64,000 bases of DNA from Mucilaginibacter_A sp965201005 (lineage in GTDB: Bacteria > Bacteroidota > Bacteroidia > Sphingobacteriales > Sphingobacteriaceae). The position numbers and the translations under genes are program-made. The notes beneath the pieces are model-generated. The model saw only the letters and a list, made by a program, of their open reading frames with translations. It was not told where the DNA came from and searched no databases. Shown here piece after piece: positions 7,862 to 16,135 of this stretch (position 1 is its first letter; each line of letters begins with the position of its first letter). Location of the stretch: assembly GCF_965201005.1 (NCBI RefSeq), contig NZ_OZ241747.1, positions 62,001 through 126,000 of the forward strand. The letters run 5' to 3'.

Positions 7862-9592
7862 TTACGTGCGCTCTACAGTGCCATTAACTTTTAAGCGGAT
7901 AATTTCCATATTGTCCAAACCTTCGTTATCAACTACTTTTACCGCAATATTGTGGATGCCCGGTTTAAACTTGTGCCGTTGCGTGCCTTGTTTATCAATG
8001 ATCACATCGGGTTTAAAACCTTTTTCTGCCTGATAATTAAAATCCCAGGTAAAAAATTCAATACCTGCAACGCTGTGGCCGCTTGCTACAAATTCAATTT
8101 CACGGACGTTGTTTTTATCCCTTCCGGCTTCGTTTACTTGTACCGTTAAGGTTGGTTTTTTGGCAATCGGCACAATGTCTTCCACTTTTATCAATTCTAT
8201 AATTACATCTTCCTGATTGTGTAAACGCGCAACTTCCTGTATCGCACCTTTGCCAAAGGAAAACGCGATGATAAAACCAACCGGCTTTTTCGCTGCTTTA
8301 TTTTTTTCAAAAAGTGCTTTGTCGTAACGTTTTACGGCGGAAAGAAAATTATCAACCACGTTTCGGCCGATGTTGTCGCTGCGCTTTACTTGTATGGGCG
8401 TATTGTCTTTTGTTTTTCCATCCAAACCCAAATCATTGCGTTGTTTGGAATTGCTGGTGCCGCCATATTGGGAAACGATCCAAGTTTCAAATTCAAAAGC
8501 ATCTTTGTACCGAAGTGTATCATAATCATACTTATGCAATTGCACGATAAAAGGTTTGCTGAACAAATCCTGCTGCACGTTTAAGCGGAACTCGGTTACT
8601 TTTACAGCTTGTACGGATTGATCAATCCCAACCCAACGACGGTTAAATTTATCTGCAACGGCAACGGTTGTACCGCCACCAACAAAAGGATCGAGAATTA
8701 GATCATTTTCGTTGGAACCTAATTCTATAATTCGTTTTAGTAATGCTTCTGGTTTTTGTGTTGGATAACCAATTCTTTCTATTGTTTGAGATTGTACATT
8801 ACCTATGTCAGTCCAAATATTACTTAATAGATTGCCTTTTTGTTCGTTTAAATATCTTTTTAGTCTTGGTCTTTTAGAAAAATCAAAACTTTCATTAGCT
8901 CCAATTGGATAATATATTCTTCCTTCATCATGTAATTTTTGCATTGTAGCTTTTTCATAACGCCATCCTTTAGGTGGATATGGAAAACCTTGCCACTCGT
9001 ACATCATATTAGGCCGAGGATTTGGACTTGCCATATCTGCGAGCGAATAAACACCGCGGCCATCGTTATCATCTGATTTGAAAAAACTTTCTTTATAATC
9101 ATCACTATGGTTTCCATAAATAGGATTATGAGTGTACTTGTCTGATTTTGTATAGTACCAAATTGTATCAGTAAGTACAGCCAATTTTTTCTTAGCATCA
9201 TTATGTGAATTATGACGTTGCCAAATAATTTCTGCTTTAAAATTTTGATAACCAAAAATCTTATCCAAAATCTCAACTCTGATATAAGCGTTGGCGTGCC
9301 AATCACAATGCAAAAAGATGGAACCGGTTGGTTTCAATATCCGGTGCATTTCGATCACACGTTCTTTTAACCAGGAAATATAATGATCGATGCCGCCGCT
9401 AAAACGGTCTTCAAAACTGCGCACTTCGCCGCTGTCGCCCCAAATCACTTCGTAAGTGCGGTTACTAAAAAACGGCGGGTCGAGGTAAATCAAGTTTATG
9501 GTTTCGCTTTCAAGCTGCTTCAGTATTTCTAAATTATCGCCAAGTATCAATTTGTTCACCGCTTCCATTATCCGTATTGGTTGTTTAGCCAA
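7862..9592 (-). CDS. DNA methyltransferase fused to a nuclease-like domain and a C-terminal beta-sandwich
   Basis: An amino-methyltransferase of the beta order: motif IV LDPPF at residues 37-41 precedes the SAM-binding DPFVGGGTT at 301-309, and YPTQKPEALL (about 276-285) just before motif I is typical of N6-adenine/N4-cytosine enzymes. Residues about 115-275 would hold target recognition. After the methylase, residues 370-450 contain DLGLDGK (387-393) and IQVKRS (400-405), the spacing of Mrr-type PD-(D/E)XK nucleases (D...QxK). The last 90 residues (HKFKPGIHNIAVKVVDN) resemble a PKD/Ig-like fold. This may be a self-contained restriction-modification protein; no separate nuclease is adjacent. 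An alternative start is Met9. Confidence 0.8.
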   Translation of the reverse strand: MAKQPIRIMEAVNKLILGDNLEILKQLESETINLIYLDPPFFSNRTYEVIWGDSGEVRSFEDRFSGGIDHYISWLKERVIEMHRILKPTGSIFLHCDWHANAYIRVEILDKIFGYQNFKAEIIWQRHNSHNDAKKKLAVLTDTIWYYTKSDKYTHNPIYGNHSDDYKESFFKSDDNDGRGVYSLADMASPNPRPNMMYEWQGFPYPPKGWRYEKATMQKLHDEGRIYYPIGANESFDFSKRPRLKRYLNEQKGNLLSNIWTDIGNVQSQTIERIGYPTQKPEALLKRIIELGSNENDLILDPFVGGGTTVAVADKFNRRWVGIDQSVQAVKVTEFRLNVQQDLFSKPFIVQLHKYDYDTLRYKDAFEFETWIVSQYGGTSNSKQRNDLGLDGKTKDNTPIQVKRSDNIGRNVVDNFLSAVKRYDKALFEKNKAAKKPVGFIIAFSFGKGAIQEVARLHNQEDVIIELIKVEDIVPIAKKPTLTVQVNEAGRDKNNVREIEFVASGHSVAGIEFFTWDFNYQAEKGFKPDVIIDKQGTQRHKFKPGIHNIAVKVVDNEGLDNMEIIRLKVNGTVERT

Positions 9593-9636
9593 TTGCTAAA
9601 CCTATATAAATCCAGCGATTAAACAAAAAAGTATGC

Positions 9637-9648
9637 TAAAAACAGCAT
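9637..9648 (+). repeat. Dispersed motif, TAAAAACAGCAT class
   Basis: Exact copy in the 74-base gap between the Fic stop and the methyltransferase start. It is preceded by ATGC, so ATGCTAAAAACAGCAT has short inverted ends. Confidence 0.85.
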
Positions 9649-9666
9649 GTGGCAAATCGGGCTTGA

Positions 9667-10791
9667 TTATCTAAATAAATTTAGATAATCCTGGAAAACA
9701 TATAATCTCCCGCGTTGTCCGCCGGTTATTTCTTCAAATATTTTTAATTTTTCGAGGTCGTCTGCAAGTTTATAAGCGGATGCTGCAGATAAACCGGTTA
9801 TCTTTCCAATCATGGCAGAATTGACAATTGGTTTTTGATATAAATAATTGAGCACTTTTTGCGCGTTCAATGCCCGGCTGCCTAAAGAAGCTATTTTTGC
9901 TTCTGTTTTTTTCTGTAGTTGTAGTATTTGGTCGAAAGTTTGAATTCCGCTACGTGCAGTTTCAGTAACACCAACTAAAAAGAATTTAAACCAGCGCGAA
10001 ATGTCGTTTTTCTCTCTGGCGCGCATCAAGTTATCATAATACAGGGTTCTGTTTTTTTCAAAAAAATCCGACAGGTACAAAATAGGTTTTTTTAAAATTC
10101 CTTTTGAAACCAAATATAAGGTGATAAATAAGCGGCCAATCCTGCCATTACCATCTAAAAACGGATGGATGGTTTCAAACTGGTAATGAATTAAAGCAAT
10201 TTTTAAGATTTCCGGTAAAAATATGGTTTCGTTATGGGCAAACATTTCGATATCGCTCATTAAATCGGCAATACTTGTATGCACCGGCGGTACAAATACA
10301 GCATCGCTAATGGTTGCACCTCCAATCCAATTCTGGCTTGTTCTAAAGTTTCCCGGTTGTTTTTGTTCGCCACGTACACCTTGGAGCAATATTCCGTGTG
10401 TGTCTTTGATCAATCTGGAAGAAAAAGGAAGTGTTTCCAAACGCTCAATGCCATAATTCATGGCCTGGATATAATTTTGTACTTCGTCCCAATCATCACG
10501 CTTATCCAACGGCACATCTTCTTTAGCCAAAAGGGCTTCTTCCATGTTGGTTTGCGTGCCTTCAATTTTGCTGGATTGCGTAGCCTCTTTAGTAACATGC
10601 ATTTGTATAAACAAATTCAGGTTAGGGATGTAATCAGAAAACATGTCCAATCGGCCTAATTCCCGGTCTGCTTTACTTAGCAAACTGATAATTTCCATAT
10701 CTTCTAATTTCCAATCCCGATTAATCAGATTAGGCTGAAAACTTTTGTAATAACCTTGATTGGTATATAATCCTGCTTTAAATGATTTCAT
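9667..10791 (-). CDS. Fic family protein (AMPylase-type) with C-terminal winged helix
   Basis: Fic enzymes transfer AMP (or another nucleotide part) to target hydroxyls. The catalytic motif is complete: HPFLDGNGRIGR at residues 209-220. An N-terminal inhibitory helix motif of the (S/T)xxxE(G/N) type, SSKIEG, lies at 73-78, placing it in the class with an intramolecular brake. The last 70 residues (NSAMIGKITGLSAASAYKLA) look like a winged helix-turn-helix, so the protein can probably bind DNA. Directly upstream is an array of five palindrome half-sites (10801-10896), consistent with autoregulation. The gene follows the methyltransferase island; whether they are functionally linked is unknown. 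Confidence 0.9.
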   Translation of the reverse strand: MKSFKAGLYTNQGYYKSFQPNLINRDWKLEDMEIISLLSKADRELGRLDMFSDYIPNLNLFIQMHVTKEATQSSKIEGTQTNMEEALLAKEDVPLDKRDDWDEVQNYIQAMNYGIERLETLPFSSRLIKDTHGILLQGVRGEQKQPGNFRTSQNWIGGATISDAVFVPPVHTSIADLMSDIEMFAHNETIFLPEILKIALIHYQFETIHPFLDGNGRIGRLFITLYLVSKGILKKPILYLSDFFEKNRTLYYDNLMRAREKNDISRWFKFFLVGVTETARSGIQTFDQILQLQKKTEAKIASLGSRALNAQKVLNYLYQKPIVNSAMIGKITGLSAASAYKLADDLEKLKIFEEITGGQRGRLYVFQDYLNLFR

Positions 10792-10800
10792 TATTCTTAT

Positions 10801-10896
10801 AAACTAAAATAAAGATACGCCTTATTTTAGTTTTCGGCCAAAAACTAAAATAAGGACCGACGCTATTTTAGTTTTGCTCCGTTTTCTAAAATAAGG
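10801..10896. promoter_or_regulatory. Array of palindromic operator half-sites between fic and the M14 peptidase gene
   Basis: Five alternating copies of the half-site AAAACTAAAATAAG or its complement lie at 10801-10814, 10821-10834, 10841-10854, 10863-10875 and 10882-10895. The second and third form a perfect 15-base-arm palindrome (10820-10855) around CGGCC. The region sits immediately before the fic start and 80 bases before the divergent peptidase start, so it probably binds a repressor, plausibly the Fic protein's own winged helix. Confidence 0.7.
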
Positions 10897-10976
10897 TTTT
10901 TGCAAATTTCCGATTACAATCCAAATGCTTCCGCATAATTTGATAGCTTAGGGTTTCTAAAATATTTTCTCTTTAC

Positions 10977-13484
10977 ATGAAAAAACGGATACTGTTTTTA
11001 TCGATACTTTTTTGGGCAAACGGCTTGATGGCACAAAAAATACAGTCGCCGGCAGAGTTTTTAGGTTACAAATTAGGCGATCAGTTTACGCAGCACGAGC
11101 GCATTGTAGCTTATTTCAGGTACATCGCCCAAACTTCCAAAAACGTAAAACTGACGCAGTACGGAACGACGAGTGAAGGCCGCCCGCTGCTAACGGCTTT
11201 TATTGCTTCGGATGAAAATATTGGAAAATTAGAAGAAATCCGCCAGAATAATTTGAAGTTGGCGGGTCTGGAAAACGGACAAGGCAGCACCAATACACCG
11301 GGAATTGTGTGGCTCGGTTACAACGTCCATGGCAACGAGCCAAGCCCAAGCGAAGCGGCCATGGAAACGCTTTTTGAACTGGCTGATCCATCCGATGCCA
11401 AAACAAAAAACTGGTTAAAAAACGTGGTTGTGGTGATTGACCCATGCCAGAACCCGGACGGCCGCGAGCGTTATGTTAACTTTTACAACCCGGTACATAC
11501 CATTCCGCCGGATGCCGACCCCGCCGCACGCGAACACCGCGAACCCTGGCCGGGCGGCCGCTACAATCATTATTATTTTGACATGAACCGCGATTGGGCC
11601 TGGCAAACACAAAAAGAATCGCAGGAAAAACTGGCCAATTACAACAAATGGCTGCCGCAGGTGCATGTGGATTTCCATGAGCAGGGCTACAATGCGCCGT
11701 ATTATTTTGCGCCTGCCGCCGAGCCTCTTCACCGCGATATTACGCCCTGGCAGCGCGAATTCCAGGTAATGGTGGGGAAAAACAACGCCAAATATTTTGA
11801 TCAAAATGGCTGGCTTTACTTTACCAAATATGAGTTTGACCTGCTGTACCCGTCTTACGGCGATACTTATCCGCTGTACAACGGCTCCATCGGGATGACG
11901 TTTGAGCAAGGCGGAATCAGTGCTGGTTTGGCGGTAAAAACTTCTTCCGGTGATACGCTGACTTTGGCTGATCGTGTGGCGCATCACCTGGCAACAAGTT
12001 TGAGCACGGTGGAGATTTCTTCGAAAAACGCCCAAAAACTGATGCAGCATTTTAAAGAATTTTATGATAAGGCCAGGAACAATCCGCCGGGCGATTTCAA
12101 AACTTACGTGATCAAAAATGAAAATCCGGATAAGCTGAAAGCACTGGCAAAATTGTTCGATAAAAACAGCATCCGTTATGGTTTTGGCGGAAACGGGCCG
12201 GTCAGCGGTTTTAATTATTTCAGCGGAAAAACAGAAAAAACGAATATTGATGCCGGTGATATGATCGTAAACGCCGCGCAGCCAAAAGGCATTTTGCTGC
12301 ACGTTTTGATGGAGCCGAAAACGTTTATGAGCGATTCTGCCACGTATGATATTACTGCCTGGAGTTTGCCTTACGTGTACGGACTGAAAACTTATGGCCT
12401 AAAAGAAGCATTGAAACCGGCATCCCTCAACCCAAAAACCATCGAAAATAATTATGTGGCAACCAGCGGAACGTACGCTTATCTATCCGAATGGAAATCA
12501 ATGGAAGATGTAAAATTTTTGGCGGCACTGCTTAAAAATAAAGTAAAAGTGCGCTTTACAGAACAAAACTTTTCTGCTTCGGGGAAAACGTTTGCGCCGG
12601 GTTCGCTCATCATCACCAAAGCCGGAAATGGCGGACTGAAACAGTTTGACAACGTAGTTTTATCCGCGGCAAAAACCTTCGGCCGTACTTTAACGCCGCT
12701 TACTTCGGGCTTTGTGGAAAAGGGAAATGATTTAGGTTCGGGATACGTGCACGTCATCAATCCGCCAAAAATTATGATAGCCAGCGGAGACGATGTTTCG
12801 GCTTCTGCCCTGGGCGAGGTTTGGTTTTATTTTGAAAAAGAACTGCATTATCCGGTCACGCTGATCAACACCAAAGATTTAAACCGTGTAAAATGGACGG
12901 ATTTTGACGTGGCCATTTTTCCGGATGGTTTTTACAATGATCTGCCTGCCGATGAGCTGCAAAACTGGGTAAGCAAAGGCGGAAAACTGATTTTGATGGA
13001 AAATGCCGTTGCAAAAATGAGCGGTAAAAAAAGCTTTTCCATCAAATTAAAAGAAGACAAAAAAACGGAAACAGACGTAAAAAACACCGATAAAAGAAGC
13101 ATTTACGCAAACATAAAACCGTACGGAGACCGCGAGCGCACGGACATCAGTAATAATGTTGCCGGTGCCATTTACAAAGTGGACTTAGACAACACCCATC
13201 CGCTGGGTTTTGGTTACCCTGATTATTACTTCACCTCAAAACAAGACGATAAACTGTACAATTTTTTAGAGGATGGCTGGAACGTTGGCACCATCCGCAA
13301 AGGCGGTTACGTGGCCGGTTTTGCAGGACAAAAAGCCAAGGCGCGTTTGCAGGACGGTTTACTATTCGGTGTGCAAAATACGGGCCGCGGCGCAGTTATT
13401 TACCTGGCCGACGATCCGCTTTTCCGCAGCTTTTGGGAAAACGGAAAATTGTTGTTTGGCAATGCTGTTTTTATGGTGCAATAA
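10977..13484 (+). CDS. M14 family zinc carboxypeptidase-like protein
   Basis: A secreted metallopeptidase of 835 residues with signal peptide ending GLMAQ. The zinc ligands are visible: VHGNEPS (HxxE) near residue 118, a substrate-binding QNPDGRERY, and the third ligand in VHVDFHEQG near residue 232. The catalytic glutamate probably lies in MTFEQGG. The C-terminal half (about residues 420-835) contains an amidotransferase-like/ThuA-like region (FDVAIFPDGFYNDL) often attached to this subfamily in Bacteroidota. Exact dispersed motifs occur within the gene at 12400, 13091 and, in reverse, 13462, each in a different local codon context. It converges with the next gene with no spacing between stop codons. 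Confidence 0.88.
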   Translation: MKKRILFLSILFWANGLMAQKIQSPAEFLGYKLGDQFTQHERIVAYFRYIAQTSKNVKLTQYGTTSEGRPLLTAFIASDENIGKLEEIRQNNLKLAGLENGQGSTNTPGIVWLGYNVHGNEPSPSEAAMETLFELADPSDAKTKNWLKNVVVVIDPCQNPDGRERYVNFYNPVHTIPPDADPAAREHREPWPGGRYNHYYFDMNRDWAWQTQKESQEKLANYNKWLPQVHVDFHEQGYNAPYYFAPAAEPLHRDITPWQREFQVMVGKNNAKYFDQNGWLYFTKYEFDLLYPSYGDTYPLYNGSIGMTFEQGGISAGLAVKTSSGDTLTLADRVAHHLATSLSTVEISSKNAQKLMQHFKEFYDKARNNPPGDFKTYVIKNENPDKLKALAKLFDKNSIRYGFGGNGPVSGFNYFSGKTEKTNIDAGDMIVNAAQPKGILLHVLMEPKTFMSDSATYDITAWSLPYVYGLKTYGLKEALKPASLNPKTIENNYVATSGTYAYLSEWKSMEDVKFLAALLKNKVKVRFTEQNFSASGKTFAPGSLIITKAGNGGLKQFDNVVLSAAKTFGRTLTPLTSGFVEKGNDLGSGYVHVINPPKIMIASGDDVSASALGEVWFYFEKELHYPVTLINTKDLNRVKWTDFDVAIFPDGFYNDLPADELQNWVSKGGKLILMENAVAKMSGKKSFSIKLKEDKKTETDVKNTDKRSIYANIKPYGDRERTDISNNVAGAIYKVDLDNTHPLGFGYPDYYFTSKQDDKLYNFLEDGWNVGTIRKGGYVAGFAGQKAKARLQDGLLFGVQNTGRGAVIYLADDPLFRSFWENGKLLFGNAVFMVQ

Positions 13485-15932
13485 TTAGCCGCCGCTTTTT
13501 ACCCGGTTTTTTTCGTCGTCCGCGCCGCTTTTGTGGCGGCGTGCCGGTGCCAGTTTGCTGTTGCCAAAATTGTAGGTCAGCGTAAGCAAGGCCACGCGCG
13601 AATCTCGCTTTTGGTAAATATTGATGTTGGTATTGGTATAATTGCTGCTGAGGTTGTTGGTGCGTGTGTTAAAAATATCGCTCACCGAAAATTTTGCGTT
13701 CAGTTTTTTGTTGAGGAAAGTTTTGCTCAAACCGGCATCAACCGCATATTGTGGCCTGATGTTGAAAACACCGTAAACCAATGGCGATTGATAATCCCCG
13801 GAAAGTTCTGCTTTAAAACCATTACCAATTATAAATGTGTTTAAAGCTTTGGCCTGAAAAGCCGCTTTCCCTCGGCTTAAACTGGCACCAAGCAACGAAT
13901 CAGACTTAAAACCTAAGTAAAAACCGTTGAAATTTAAGTTGCCCGTCCACCATTTGGCAAAGGTAAAAGGCGCATTAATGTTGATGTTATAAGCGTTTTG
14001 CGTTTGCAGGTTCAGTTGTGTATCGTAGGATGCTTTGTTTACCGTTTGGATCACTTCAGTAATCACATCTGTGGTGCGGCTATAGCCCAAACTCAGGTTA
14101 ATGGTTTTGTTGTAAGTATAGCTCAGCTCGAAAGATTGCGTGTACTGCGGTTTTAAAAACGGGTTTCCCTGGCTGTACGTGTATTGATCTAAATAATAAA
14201 CAAACGGGTTCAGGTTATCATAACTCGGCCGGTCAATCCTGCGACTGTAATTAAAACCGATGTCGTTTTTGGCGTTGATGCTTTCCTGCAAAAACAAACT
14301 CGGGAAAAAGTTCAGATAACTGCGGTCAACCACCTGGTTTCTGGTGATTAAATTTCCGTTGGAACTGGTATTTTCTGCCCGTAAACCAACCTGTACCGAA
14401 AGTTTTTTGAACGTATGGCTTAAATTCAAATAAGCCGCGCTGATTTTTTCGGTATAAACAAAGCGGTTGCTGCGCGTGGTATCGTTAACATAACCGCTGC
14501 TGCCGGCCAGTTTTTGCGCCTGCAGATCGTTGTCGGTTTTAACATCGCTCAGTTTGATGCCCGCTTCCAGTTTGCCAATTTTTTTCAGGTTTTTGGTATA
14601 ATCTGCCTTGCCGGTTTTAATGGTGATGACGGATGGCGTTTGGTTGCGCAACAATAACGGCGTACGCTGCACGTTTCCGTCACTCAAAAAGAAATCCGTA
14701 TTGTATTGCGCGACGTTATTGTTGTTGAATTTTGAGTAATCCAGATCGATCGCCAGTTCCTGCCCGGAAGTATCCAGCTGCAAACGATCGTTTAAATTAA
14801 AAGCAAAATTTTTAAACGTTTGATGCAGCTCAGAATACGTTTTCTGCACAGAATCTGTAACACCTTCCTGCGCACCAATCAGCGTGTTAGCCGTGTTAAT
14901 GTCCTGTTCGCCATTAAAATAACCGTTTATCAAAAAGCCGATGGTGTGTTTTTTGGTGATGTCGTAATCCGTGCCAAAGCGGTAATTATTGTAATAATTG
15001 GTTTGGGGCATAAACGTTTTCTGGCTGAAATAAGTGGTATTGTTTCCGCTGCCCACCACACGGTCAATGTTCAGGTTGTTATATCTTTTGTTGTCGCCAT
15101 GATTGTAGGAACCGAAAAAGTTGAATTTTCCTTCTTTATGGTTTAACGTAAGCGATTGGCTAGTTCTGGGGTAAGCACCGTAACCGCCGGCCAAAATCAG
15201 ACTGCCGTTGGTGCCCGAAGCCCGGTTTTTCTTCATTTTAATATTGATGATACCCGAATTTCCGGCCGCATCGTATTTTGCGGAAGGATTGGTGATCAGT
15301 TCGATAGACTGGATCGAATTGCCATCCGTAGAACGCAGCAGCGTGGCCAGCTGCGCCGACGAAAGATACGTAAGCTTGCCGTCGATCATCACCGTAACGC
15401 CTTGTTTGCCTTTCAGGCTGATGTTGTCGTCTTTGTCCAGCGTAACGCCCGGTGCTTTTTGCAAAATTTCCAGCGCATTGTTTCCGGCCGCCAGCACGCT
15501 ATTGGCTACATTTAATACCGTTTTATCAATTTGATGCTCGATCAAAGGTTTTTGCGCAACCACAGAAACGCCTTTTAATTGCTGCGTGGTAGCCGTCATC
15601 ACCAGTTTTTCTATGGTAAAAACAGCATGGCCATCGCTGATGGTAACTGGTTGAGAAAAAGCTTTCTTGTAATTGATGACCGTGGCCGAAACCAGATAAC
15701 TACCGGCCGCAACATTAGCAAATTGATAGTGGCCTTTATCATCCGTTAATGCGCCTTTTACTAAAGTAGAATCTTTGGTTTTAAGCAGCGTTACCGTGGC
15801 ATAATCCAGCGGTTTTTGTTGTGCATCAACCACAAAACCGCTGATTTGTCCGTTTCTGGTTTGGGCTGATATTCCTTCAGCCCAAAAAATAGTGGATAAA
15901 AGAAGCATGGTCAAGGTAAAAAGGTGTTTCAT
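13485..15932 (-). CDS. Outer membrane beta-barrel protein, TonB-dependent receptor-like
   Basis: An 815-residue outer-membrane protein. The signal peptide MKHLFTLTMLLLSTIFWAEG is followed by a carboxypeptidase-regulatory-like domain (about residues 27-110: GQISGFVVDAQQKPLDYATV), a plug-like domain (about 130-235: NALEILQKAPGV, SIELITNPSAKYDAAG) and a long barrel ending near LLTLTYNFG. This is the layout of the Bacteroidota outer-membrane beta-barrel family close to TonB receptors; there is no SusD partner. The hydrophobic signal stretch MLLLST is encoded by an exact 12-mer motif (15897-15908), and a second motif lies at 15617-15628. The substrate is unknown. Confidence 0.88.
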   Translation of the reverse strand: MKHLFTLTMLLLSTIFWAEGISAQTRNGQISGFVVDAQQKPLDYATVTLLKTKDSTLVKGALTDDKGHYQFANVAAGSYLVSATVINYKKAFSQPVTISDGHAVFTIEKLVMTATTQQLKGVSVVAQKPLIEHQIDKTVLNVANSVLAAGNNALEILQKAPGVTLDKDDNISLKGKQGVTVMIDGKLTYLSSAQLATLLRSTDGNSIQSIELITNPSAKYDAAGNSGIINIKMKKNRASGTNGSLILAGGYGAYPRTSQSLTLNHKEGKFNFFGSYNHGDNKRYNNLNIDRVVGSGNNTTYFSQKTFMPQTNYYNNYRFGTDYDITKKHTIGFLINGYFNGEQDINTANTLIGAQEGVTDSVQKTYSELHQTFKNFAFNLNDRLQLDTSGQELAIDLDYSKFNNNNVAQYNTDFFLSDGNVQRTPLLLRNQTPSVITIKTGKADYTKNLKKIGKLEAGIKLSDVKTDNDLQAQKLAGSSGYVNDTTRSNRFVYTEKISAAYLNLSHTFKKLSVQVGLRAENTSSNGNLITRNQVVDRSYLNFFPSLFLQESINAKNDIGFNYSRRIDRPSYDNLNPFVYYLDQYTYSQGNPFLKPQYTQSFELSYTYNKTINLSLGYSRTTDVITEVIQTVNKASYDTQLNLQTQNAYNININAPFTFAKWWTGNLNFNGFYLGFKSDSLLGASLSRGKAAFQAKALNTFIIGNGFKAELSGDYQSPLVYGVFNIRPQYAVDAGLSKTFLNKKLNAKFSVSDIFNTRTNNLSSNYTNTNINIYQKRDSRVALLTLTYNFGNSKLAPARRHKSGADDEKNRVKSGG

Positions 15933-16012
15933 TTTGATAAAATTTTAGACAAAACCATCACGGCCAAGAGAAATCCTCCTTCTTAAAAGCGGTTCAGATA
16001 ATGCTTTTCAGT

Positions 16013-16040
16013 AAAAAAATCCCGGGCGTTTTGCCCGGGA
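16013..16040 (-). terminator. Rho-independent terminator downstream of the pspC-domain gene
   Basis: Stem TCCCGGGC/GCCCGGGA with a five-base loop (16020-16040), followed on the minus strand by a run of seven T (the A run at 16013-16019). It lies 95 bases past the stop of the minus-strand PspC gene and before the next minus-strand gene. Confidence 0.85.
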
Positions 16041-16123
16041 CCCGTTTTGTTTATGTGCGGGGTTTTGTATTAAGATGCACAAACCACAGGAAAAGTTACA
16101 GCGTTTGGCAAATTTTTATCCGA

Positions 16124-16135
16124 TAAAACAAGCAT
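16124..16135 (+). repeat. One-mismatch dispersed motif touching a stop codon
   Basis: TAAAACAAGCAT, one change from the consensus. On the minus strand it follows the PspC-gene stop codon and shares one base with it (TAATGC). Confidence 0.6.
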
